From Caballeronia glebae (GTDB lineage Bacteria > Pseudomonadota > Gammaproteobacteria > Burkholderiales > Burkholderiaceae), in NCBI RefSeq assembly GCF_001545035.1, contig NZ_FCOJ02000026.1:1-64000 (forward strand): a stretch of 64,000 nt of DNA, written 5' to 3'. Shown piece after piece: positions 57,668 through 64,000 of this stretch. The notes under the pieces were generated by a model. The model worked only from the letters and a program-made list of their open reading frames with translations, had not been told where the DNA came from and did no database searches. Made by a program: the position numbers and the translations under genes. The stretch's first letter is position 1. Each line of letters begins with the position of its first letter.

Positions 57668-58180
57668 CTAGTCGAGTGGGTAAACGTACTGTAGAGAAAC
57701 GAGGTCGATGCCCGCCATGTGGTCGGCTTCGCGCGCGGCCAGCTTCCAGCCGCGCGATTCGTAGAAGCCGATCGCCGCCGCGTTCTCTTCGAGCACGGAA
57801 AGACACAGTTCCCGCGCCCCGCGAGCGCGCGCCCAGCGCGCCGCTTCTTCGAGCAACACGGTGCCGGTGCCGAGGCCGCGATATCCGGGAAGCGCGTGGA
57901 GATTGTCGACGAGCACGCTGCCCTTTGCATCCGGCTCGATGAGACAGATGAAGCCGATCGGCTCGCCTTCGCGCTCCGCGATGAACACGCTTGCCGCGCC
58001 GGCCGCGACGTCGTTCATGCGCGTGCGCCAGTGCGCGGCGCGCTCCGCGCTCAGGTCGCGATCGAGATACGCATCCGGCAGGATGCCCCGATACGCCGAT
58101 GCCCAACTCAGCGCGTGCATCGAGGCGATGAGCGTGGTGTCGGCGGCGGTCGCCGTGCGCAGCAAGATCTTTACGTCCAT
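57668..58180 (-). CDS. GNAT family N-acetyltransferase
   Basis: A 170-residue protein. The acetyl-CoA loop LHALPGYRGLGTGTVLLEEA contains the R/Q-x-x-G-x-G/A motif (YRGLGTG), and the C-terminal AAIGFYESRGWKLAAREADH is typical of GNATs. The substrate is unknown. The start is ATG 58180; a GTG at 58192 is possible. It is divergent from the MHS transporter, with about 240 bp between, and precedes the repeat protein gene on the same strand. Confidence 0.9.
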   Translation of the reverse strand: MDVKILLRTATAADTTLIASMHALSWASAYRGILPDAYLDRDLSAERAAHWRTRMNDVAAGAASVFIAEREGEPIGFICLIEPDAKGSVLVDNLHALPGYRGLGTGTVLLEEAARWARARGARELCLSVLEENAAAIGFYESRGWKLAAREADHMAGIDLVSLQYVYPLD

Positions 58181-58423
58181 GTTTTGGTACACCGTAAGTT
58201 AAAAGTTAGGCGTATGTAATTGTATTTTAAGCTTTGTTGGGCGAAATTGAACGAAGTTGTGTACAGTCGCGGGCGGTGCGGCGTTAAGATTGAGGGCGTC
58301 GCATTTACACAAGAAGATACAAAATCGCCCTCCGTCGTGTCGGACGGCCGCGTCCAGGCGGCCGTGAACGGTTCCTGCGACGGCGCAAAACTGAAGTGCG
58401 CCCACAGCTCTTTCGAGAAAGTC

Positions 58424-59719
58424 ATGTCCACAGCCCACGTAGCACCCGCCAACGAGTCTAAGTTCAAGACTGTGTTTCGCGTCGTCAGCGGAAACTTCCT
58501 TGAAATGTACGACTTCATGGTTTATGGCTATTACGCCTCGGCGATTGCCAAAACCTATTTTCCGAGCGGCGACGAATTCGCTTCACTAATGCTCGCGCTG
58601 TCCGTCTTCGGCGCGGGTTTCCTGATGCGGCCGGTCGGCGCCATCGTGCTCGGCGCGTACATCGACCACCACGGGCGGCGCAAGGGCCTGATCCTCACGC
58701 TCGGGCTGATGGCGGTCGGTACCGCGTGCGTCGCGCTCGTGCCCGGCTACGCGACCATCGGTGCGCTCGCGCCGATCATCGTGCTGGGCGGGCGGCTGTT
58801 GCAAGGTTTCTCGGCCGGCGTGGAACTGGGCGGCGTCTCGGTGTATCTGTCCGAGATCGCGACCAAGGGCAACAAGGGCTTTTATTGTTCGTGGCAGTCG
58901 GGCAGCCAGCAAGTCGCCGTGGTGTTCGCCGCACTGATCGGCGTCATCATGAATCGCCTCTTGCCGCCGGAGCAGATGACCGCCTGGGGCTGGCGCGTGC
59001 CGTTCCTGATCGGCTGCCTGATCGTTCCGTTTCTCTTCATCGTGCGCCGGTCGCTGCGGGAAACCGACGAGTTTCTTGCGCGGAAGCATCGTCCGAGCAT
59101 GGGCGAGATCGCGCGTTCGATCGCGCAGAACTGGGGCATCGTGCTCGCCGGCATGGGCATGGTCATCATGACGACGGTGTCGTTCTACATGATCACCGCG
59201 TACACGCCGACCTTCGGCAAGGAAGTGCTGAAGCTGTCCGCCACCGATGCGCTCGTCGTGACCGTGTGCGTCGGCCTCTCGAATCTCATCTGGCTGCCGC
59301 TCACGGGCGCGCTGTCGGATCGCGTCGGGCGCCGTCCGGTGCTGCTCGCCTTCACGATTCTCACCATTCTGACGTCGTATCCGGTGGTGCAATGGCTCGT
59401 CGCGGAGCCGTCGTTCGTGCGGCTGCTGATGTGCGAGCTGTGGCTTTCGTTCCTGTACGGCAGTTACAACGGAGCGATGGTGGTCGCCCTGACCGAAGTG
59501 ATGCCCGTCGATGTGCGCACGACCGGATTCTCGATGGCCTACAGCCTCGCCACGACCATCGGCGGCTTCACGCCCGCGATCTCCACGTACCTGATCCATG
59601 CGACCGGCAACAAGGCCGCGCCTGGACTGTGGATGGGACTTGCCGCGATCTGCGGCCTGATCGCGACGCTCGTGCTGTATCGCTCGCCCGAGGCGCGCAA
59701 TCAGTACAAAACGGCGTGA
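58424..59719 (+). CDS. MHS-family MFS transporter (citrate/tricarballylate-like)
   Basis: A 431-residue twelve-helix symporter. [21 protein letters not shown] is the charged first segment of the metabolite:H+ symporter family, [17 protein letters not shown] is the loop 2-3 motif, and [20 protein letters not shown] resembles CitA/TcuC. It probably imports a di- or tricarboxylate with protons. The ATG at 58424 fits the family N-terminus; the frame open to 58220 is AT-rich and unlike protein. A hairpin follows the stop. Confidence 0.92.
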   Translation: MSTAHVAPANESKFKTVFRVVSGNFLEMYDFMVYGYYASAIAKTYFPSGDEFASLMLALSVFGAGFLMRPVGAIVLGAYIDHHGRRKGLILTLGLMAVGTACVALVPGYATIGALAPIIVLGGRLLQGFSAGVELGGVSVYLSEIATKGNKGFYCSWQSGSQQVAVVFAALIGVIMNRLLPPEQMTAWGWRVPFLIGCLIVPFLFIVRRSLRETDEFLARKHRPSMGEIARSIAQNWGIVLAGMGMVIMTTVSFYMITAYTPTFGKEVLKLSATDALVVTVCVGLSNLIWLPLTGALSDRVGRRPVLLAFTILTILTSYPVVQWLVAEPSFVRLLMCELWLSFLYGSYNGAMVVALTEVMPVDVRTTGFSMAYSLATTIGGFTPAISTYLIHATGNKAAPGLWMGLAAICGLIATLVLYRSPEARNQYKTA

Positions 59720-59734
59720 CCTGACCGAAGAGTC

Positions 59735-59761
59735 AAAAAAATCCCCTGCGGGGGATTTTTT
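59735..59761. terminator. Bidirectional terminator after MHS transporter gene
   Basis: AAAAAATCCCC-TGCG-GGGGATTTTTT is a perfect stem with A/T tracts on both sides, between the MHS gene (ends 59719) and the convergent TPR gene (ends 59760). Confidence 0.9.
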
Positions 59762-61619
59762 ATTCGGGGAGCGAAGCCAGCGCCGCCGCCGTGATCTCGA
59801 CGACCTCGCGCCATTGCCCCGGCGCGCGCTGGCGCACGAGCCGCGCGCCCGGATACCACGTGCTTTCGCTGCTATCGACTCCCCAGCGCCAGTCGGCGGC
59901 GAAGGGCAGCATCACCCAGACCGGCTTGCCGAGCGCGCCGGCAAGGTGCGCGACGGACGTATCCACGGAGACGACGGCGTCGAGACGATCGACGATCGCG
60001 CCCGTGTCCGCGAAGTTTTCGAGGCGATTTTCCAGCAGATGGATCGATTTCGCGTTCGGATGCGCGCGCAGCACATCGCGCTCGCGCTCGGTGACGAACG
60101 GCTGCAGCACGATCCAGTCGATGCCTTCGAGCGCGAACAGCGGCGCCAGCTCCGCGACCGGGACCGAGCGCGTTTCGCCGGGCTGAATCCGCCCGGACCA
60201 CGCGATGCCGATCTTGCGCTTCTGCTGCCCGCCGATAGAGCCGCGCCACTTGCGCCGGTAATCGGCCGGCACGACGAGATAGGGCGCGCGCGACGGAATC
60301 GCATCGGGCGAGGTCATGCCAAGCGCGAGCGGCAGGCTGAGCAGCGGGCAGAACGCGTCCGCGTACACCGGCAGGCCGTCCGATTTGCTCCTCAGTTCGA
60401 TGCGCGCGGCGTGCGCGGCGGGCGCGAGCAGGGGCACGAGCGCGGGCTGCACTTCGAGCACCAGCTTGCCGACGCGCTTTGCCGCAAACGGCACCAGACG
60501 CGCGAACTGCAAGGTGTCGCCAAAACCCTGCTCGGCGCGCACGAGCAACGTGCGGGCCAGCATCGGCTCGCCGTTCCAGCGGGGCAAACGCGGCGGCGGT
60601 TCGCTGCCGGGCGTCTGCAAACGCCATTCGTAGGCGGTGAAACCGCGCGCGTAATCGCCGCTCGTGAGCAGGGCGAGCGCGCGGTTCAGATGCGCGGCGG
60701 GCATCGAAGGATCGATGCGCAATGCTTCGTCGTACGCACGCAGCGCCGCGCGATGCGCGCCGAGCGCGAGATGCGCGTTGCCGAGGGCAAGCCAGGCGAC
60801 GCCGTATTTCGGATCGAGCCCGATCGCGCGCTCGAAGTGCGGCACGGCGTCATCGTGACGGCCGAGCTTCGCGAGCACGTGACCGAGCCCGAAATGACCC
60901 GGCGCGAAATGCGGATGCAAGGCGACGGCTTTTTGCAGCACGGGCAGCGCATCTCCCGGATGGCCGTGCGTTTCGAGCAGATTGCCGAGATTGAAGTGCG
61001 CGGCGACGTAGTTCGGCTCGGCGTCGAGCGCGGCGCGAAAGTGCGCGATCGCGCCGGGGGTATCGCCGAGTGCGTTCAGCGCCATGCCGAGGTTGTTGTG
61101 CGCGCCGGCATGGCGCGGACGTAGCGCGAGGGCGCGCTTGAACGCGAGCGCGGCGTCCTTGAAGCGACGCAGCGCGGAAAGCGAATTGCCGAAGTTGTTC
61201 CACGCGGCCGGATCGTTCGGCTGCAGGCGAAGCGCCTTTTCGAACGCGTCGGCGGCGTCTTCGTGACGGCCGACCGCCGTGTAGGCATTGCCGAGGTTGT
61301 ACTGCGCGAGCGGAAAGCCCGGCGCGAGCGTGAGCGCGTTGCGAAAGCGTTCGATCGCGTCGTCGAGGCGGCCGAGCGCCTTCAGCGCGTTGCCTAGATT
61401 GAGCTGCAGGCCGGCATCTGTCGGGCGCAGATCGACGGCGCGACGCACGAGCTCGGCCGCCTCCGCGTGCTGGCCTTGTTGATGGCGCAGCACGCCGAGG
61501 TAGTGCAAGGCGTCGACGTGAAGGGGTTCGGCGGCGAGCGCGGCTTGATAGTCGCGCTCCGCGTCGGTCAGGCGACCGTCGCGATGGGCCGCGAAACCGC
61601 GGGCGAATACGGTGTCCAT
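59760..61619 (-). CDS. TPR glycosyltransferase-like protein
   Basis: A 619-residue protein. Nine to ten consecutive 34-residue TPR units run from about residue 15 to 335 (for example NLGNALKALGRLDDAIERFR, NNFGNSLSALRRFKDAALAF). The C-terminal domain has LVRAEQGFGDTLQFARLVP, GIAWSGRIQPGE and AVVSVDTSVAHLAGALGKP, a GT9/O-GlcNAc-transferase-like GT-B fold. It shares this TPR-GT order with the GT25 fusion at 11436-13697. It may glycosylate a protein or glycan; no target is evident. The ATG at 61619 was chosen because the region upstream to 61727 is not TPR-like; no strong ribosome site is visible. Confidence 0.87.
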   Translation of the reverse strand: MDTVFARGFAAHRDGRLTDAERDYQAALAAEPLHVDALHYLGVLRHQQGQHAEAAELVRRAVDLRPTDAGLQLNLGNALKALGRLDDAIERFRNALTLAPGFPLAQYNLGNAYTAVGRHEDAADAFEKALRLQPNDPAAWNNFGNSLSALRRFKDAALAFKRALALRPRHAGAHNNLGMALNALGDTPGAIAHFRAALDAEPNYVAAHFNLGNLLETHGHPGDALPVLQKAVALHPHFAPGHFGLGHVLAKLGRHDDAVPHFERAIGLDPKYGVAWLALGNAHLALGAHRAALRAYDEALRIDPSMPAAHLNRALALLTSGDYARGFTAYEWRLQTPGSEPPPRLPRWNGEPMLARTLLVRAEQGFGDTLQFARLVPFAAKRVGKLVLEVQPALVPLLAPAAHAARIELRSKSDGLPVYADAFCPLLSLPLALGMTSPDAIPSRAPYLVVPADYRRKWRGSIGGQQKRKIGIAWSGRIQPGETRSVPVAELAPLFALEGIDWIVLQPFVTERERDVLRAHPNAKSIHLLENRLENFADTGAIVDRLDAVVSVDTSVAHLAGALGKPVWVMLPFAADWRWGVDSSESTWYPGARLVRQRAPGQWREVVEITAAALASLPE

Positions 61620-61625
61620 TGACGG

Positions 61626-61642
61626 GGGACAACTGCTGTCCC
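61626..61642. promoter_or_regulatory. Short dyad just upstream of the TPR gene
   Basis: GGGACA-ACTGC-TGTCCC is a perfect 6-5-6 inverted repeat ending 7 nt before the TPR gene start, where it would sit over its ribosome-binding region. Confidence 0.4.
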
Positions 61643-61697
61643 GGAAAAGCAAACCCCGCATTTTCCCACACCGGCGACCGCGCTCCGCCAAAGCGCA

Positions 61698-61745
61698 TTG
61701 ACATGTTGCGGCGATGGCACTTAACATATGAACACCTATTCATAT
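61698..61745 (+). promoter_or_regulatory. arsR-czcD promoter with SmtB/ArsR-type operator
   Basis: A perfect -35 TTGACA (61698-61703), 18-bp spacer and -10 TAACAT (61722-61727) are followed by the inverted repeat ATATGAACACCTATTCATAT (61726-61745). Its core TGAACA-N2-TATTCA matches the SmtB/ArsR-family metal-sensor operator. The operator covers the -10 and start point, so repressor binding would block transcription of the regulator and the efflux gene. Confidence 0.8.
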
Positions 61746-62105
61746 CTTGGTGATGTCCCCGTGGTATCCGATCCGTCTCCCACCGCCGGTCCGATCACCT
61801 CCGATGACCGCGTCGTGCCGCTCGCCGATCTGTTCCGTCTGCTCGGCGACCCGACGCGCCTGCGCATCGTGCTCGCGTGCGTCGAACAAAAGCGGGCGGT
61901 CGGGGCGATCGCGGAGCTGCTCGGGCTGTCGGCGTCGCTGGTGAGCCATCATCTGCGGCTTTTGCGTGCCGCGCGCATCGTCCGGGCGGAGCGCCAGGGC
62001 AAGCAGGTGTTCTACGTGGCGGCGGATCGCCACATCAGCGGGATGCTCGGCGAGTTGCTGGAGCACATCGCGGAGCCGCAAGCCGACGCCGCGGATATCG
62101 AATGA
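61728..62105 (+). CDS. ArsR/SmtB-family metal-sensing repressor
   Basis: A 125-residue (or about 114-residue) winged-helix regulator. The HTH reads LADLFRLLGDPTRLRIVLAC and LGLSASLVSHHLRLLRAARI, with the wing AERQGKQVFYVAADRH; the C-terminal helix HISGMLGELLEHIAE may carry alpha5 metal ligands (His and Asp/Glu). It should repress itself and czcD until Zn, Co, Cd or a similar metal binds. The ATG at 61728 lies inside the operator and upstream of the expected transcription start. A GTG at 61761 preceded by GGTGA is therefore a likely real start. czcD follows 25 bp later. Confidence 0.92.
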   Translation: MNTYSYLGDVPVVSDPSPTAGPITSDDRVVPLADLFRLLGDPTRLRIVLACVEQKRAVGAIAELLGLSASLVSHHLRLLRAARIVRAERQGKQVFYVAADRHISGMLGELLEHIAEPQADAADIE

Positions 62106-62130
62106 ACCTCACCGAACTACGAGCACGCCG

Positions 62131-63135
62131 ATGAGCACGCATCAGCACGAAGAACACGAGCATCACCAGCATCACGATGGGCACGCTCACGGGCATTCGC
62201 ACGGTCATGAGCACGGGCACGGCGGACATGGTCATCACCATCACGGCGCGCCGCAGGAAGGGCAGGGCCGCACGTTCGCGCTCGCGGTCGGTTTGAACGT
62301 GCTGATCGTGGTCGTGCAGGCCATCTACGGCTTTCTCGCACACTCGACCGCGCTGCTCGCCGACGCCGGCCACAATCTCTCCGACGTACTCGGCCTTCTG
62401 CTGGCGTGGGGCGCGGTGTGGCTCGGCACGCGCCAGCCGAATGCGCGCTATACCTTCGGCCTCGGCAGCTCGTCGATTCTGGCGTCGCTCGCCAACGCCG
62501 CGCTCTTGCTGTTCGCGTGCGGCGCGATCGTGCTCGAAGCGATCCAGCGTCTCATCAATCCGGCGCCCGTCGCGGGGTTCGACGTGTTCATCGTCGCGAC
62601 GCTCGGCCTGATCGTGAACGGCTTTTCCGCGTGGCTCTTCATGCGCGGCAGCAAGGAAGATCTCAACGTGCGCGGCGCCTTCCTTCACATGGCCGCAGAT
62701 GCCGCGATCTCCGCCGCCGTCGCCGTGAGCGGTCTCATCATCATGTTCACGGGCGCGAGCTGGCTCGATCCGCTGATGAGCCTCGTCGTCGTCTCGGTGA
62801 TCGTCTACGGCACCTGGGGCCTCGGGCGCGACGCGATGCGCCTCGCGATGGCCGCCGTGCCGCCTTCGGTCGACCTGTCGCGAATCGAGCGGTATCTGAC
62901 GCAGCTTCCCGGCGTGCGCGACGTACACGATCTGCACGTCTGGGCGCTTTCGACGACCGAAAACGCGCTCACCGTGCATCTCGTGATGCCGCAAGGCCAT
63001 CCCGGCGATGCATTCGTGCAGGACGTCGTCACGACATTGCGCAGCGGATATTCGATGCATCACGCGACCGTGCAGGTGGAATTCGGCGAGGCGTGCCACG
63101 CTTGCGTGCTCAGCGAGCGAGGCCGTGCTCACTGA
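62131..63135 (+). CDS. czcD: CzcD-type cation efflux (CDF) transporter
   Basis: A 334-residue CDF protein. A His-rich N-terminal tail (about 40 residues with roughly 20 His) precedes six membrane helices. The metal site is HxxxD in LLADAGHNLSDVLG (helix 2) and HMAADA (helix 5). The C-terminal cytoplasmic domain has VHDLHVWALSTTENALTVH. It exports Zn2+, Co2+ or Cd2+ to the periplasm in exchange for protons. It is co-transcribed with the upstream ArsR repressor. Confidence 0.95.
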   Translation: MSTHQHEEHEHHQHHDGHAHGHSHGHEHGHGGHGHHHHGAPQEGQGRTFALAVGLNVLIVVVQAIYGFLAHSTALLADAGHNLSDVLGLLLAWGAVWLGTRQPNARYTFGLGSSSILASLANAALLLFACGAIVLEAIQRLINPAPVAGFDVFIVATLGLIVNGFSAWLFMRGSKEDLNVRGAFLHMAADAAISAAVAVSGLIIMFTGASWLDPLMSLVVVSVIVYGTWGLGRDAMRLAMAAVPPSVDLSRIERYLTQLPGVRDVHDLHVWALSTTENALTVHLVMPQGHPGDAFVQDVVTTLRSGYSMHHATVQVEFGEACHACVLSERGRAH

Positions 63136-63161
63136 GCGCGGAGGTTTCGCGGGCGTACACT

Positions 63162-63281
63162 AGGGTCTGTTCACCTATAAAAAACGGCCATGCGAACGCC
63201 CGAAATCGGGGGCGATGCAAGAAGCGCGGCGCGCCGTTTGGCCGCCCCATAAAGGGCCGCTTCAATATGTGAACGGACCCT
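63162..63281. mobile_element. 120-bp MITE-like element with terminal inverted repeats
   Basis: AGGGTCTGTTCACCTAT at 63162-63178 and ATATGTGAACGGACCCT at 63265-63281 are inverted repeats that match at 15 of 17 positions. The inside has further nested dyads (CGCCC/GGGCG and AAACGGC/GCCGTTT) and no open reading frame of note. The layout is that of a miniature inverted-repeat element derived from an insertion sequence; a target duplication was not resolved. It lies between czcD and the FAD hydroxylase gene, in the latter's promoter area. Confidence 0.65.
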
Positions 63282-63311
63282 CGACGTGACGCTTCAGGGA
63301 GGATCGACCGC

Positions 63312-64000
63312 ATGTTCGCGCCAAAGCTGAATCCGAACGACAAGCTGGACGTGGCGCCCGTTCTGATCGTCGGCGCCGGTCCGACGGGCCTCGCCGCCGC
63401 GATGAGTCTCTCGCGCGCGCACATCCCGGTCCGGCTCGTGGACAAGGCGCGCGAGCCGTCGCCGTACTCACGCGCGATCGGCATTCAGGCGCGCACGCTC
63501 GAACTCTTCGAGCAGCATCGCGTCGTCAAGCCGTTTCTCGAACTCGGCCATCGCGCGCGCGTCGCGAATCTCTATTCGAACGGGCAGCGCCTCGCGCGCC
63601 TCGACTTCGATCCCTTGCAGACGCGCTATCCGTATCTGCTCTTTCTCGAACAATCGCAGACAGAACGCCTGCTCGCCGAGCATCTGGCGGGCTATCACGT
63701 CGCCATCGAGCGCGGCGTGGAGGTGGTCGACGTCTCGCAAGGCTCAGCGGGTTTGCAGGCGACGCTGCGCCATCCGAACGGGCGCGACGAACTGTTGCGG
63801 CCTTCGTTTCTGATCGCGGCGGACGGCGCGCACAGCTTCGTGCGGCACCGGCTCGGCATCGGCTTCGACGGCAAGACGTTCGATCAAACGTATCTGCTCG
63901 CCGATCTTCAGGCCGACTCCGACTGGCCCGACGACGAGTTCCACATCTTCGCTTCGGGCGAAGGCCTCGCCGCGCTCTTTCCGATGGGCGGCGACCGCGC
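63312..64000 (+). CDS. FAD-dependent aromatic hydroxylase (PheA/TfdB-type), 3' end cut by window
   Basis: The frame is open from an ATG at 63312, with AGGGAGGA 8 nt upstream, to the window edge (about 229 codons). VLIVGAGPTGLAAAMSLSRA is the FAD-binding Rossmann motif, and LIAADGAHSFVRHRLGI is the DG motif shared by class A flavoprotein hydroxylases. The substrate-side C-terminus is missing, so the phenolic substrate cannot be named. The promoter region may have been altered by the MITE-like element just upstream. Confidence 0.88.
   Translation, partial: MFAPKLNPNDKLDVAPVLIVGAGPTGLAAAMSLSRAHIPVRLVDKAREPSPYSRAIGIQARTLELFEQHRVVKPFLELGHRARVANLYSNGQRLARLDFDPLQTRYPYLLFLEQSQTERLLAEHLAGYHVAIERGVEVVDVSQGSAGLQATLRHPNGRDELLRPSFLIAADGAHSFVRHRLGIGFDGKTFDQTYLLADLQADSDWPDDEFHIFASGEGLAALFPMGGDR

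Overview
The window is a high-GC chromosomal segment of a beta-proteobacterium of the family Burkholderiaceae, most likely Burkholderia sensu lato (Paraburkholderia or Caballeronia). This rests on gene content: a cepacian-like exopolysaccharide core (manC, WcaJ-type transferase, Wza, Wzc), a waaC-kdoO-waaA lipid A/core block, a three-subunit urease with a Urt urea transporter, a long NadE next to a P-II gene, and a DUF2968 protein. Genus assignment is inference; no rRNA or tRNA gene was seen.

Layout. (1) 1-24.6 kb is a surface-polysaccharide region. It holds a PAP2 phosphatase fragment, two GlxA-type regulators around a GDP-mannose Nudix hydrolase, and a rightward manC-wcaJ-wza-wzc run ending in a strong terminator. 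A GT25-TPR-GT fusion, a small lipoprotein, a Wzy-like polymerase and a dienelactone hydrolase follow. A leftward wzx-GT2-GT4-galE-WecA-like operon and rightward phosphomannomutase close the region. It has two different lipid-linked initiating transferases, so two glycans (EPS plus O-antigen-like) may be made here. (2) 24.6-29 kb carries inner-core LPS genes (waaC, kdoO, waaA) and an FkbM methyltransferase. (3) 29-43.4 kb is one leftward nitrogen-acquisition block, urtABCDE-ureD-[polar amino-acid ABC transporter]-ureABCEFG. A near-consensus sigma-54 promoter precedes urtA. The four-gene transporter between ureD and ureA is unusual. (4) 43.4-47.1 kb is a leftward catabolic set (aldehyde dehydrogenase, SDR, MFS transporter) of unknown substrate.

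(5) 47.3-59.7 kb is mostly housekeeping and mixed genes: ppa, a GIY-YIG protein, a FemAB/GNAT-like protein, nadE, glnB, a CPA2 antiporter, a PuuD-like amidotransferase, a DUF2968 protein, a repeat protein with 21-residue units, a GNAT enzyme and an MHS-family transporter. (6) 59.7-64 kb holds a TPR-glycosyltransferase paralogous to the back half of the GT25 fusion, an ArsR-czcD metal-efflux pair with a clear SmtB-type operator, a 120-bp MITE-like element, and the start of an FAD aromatic hydroxylase cut by the window end.

The genes fit together as follows. ManB/AlgC and ManC make GDP-mannose and the Nudix enzyme may drain it. GalE supplies UDP-galactose. Glycosyltransferases, Wzx and Wzy build and polymerise lipid-linked repeats, and Wza/Wzc export them. 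The Urt transporter imports urea for the adjacent urease, probably under NtrC/sigma-54 nitrogen control. No single gene cassette in the window is clearly a new system. The least ordinary items are the TPR-GT fusion, the repeat protein, the transporter inside the urease cluster, the MITE-like element and the ArsR start/operator conflict.
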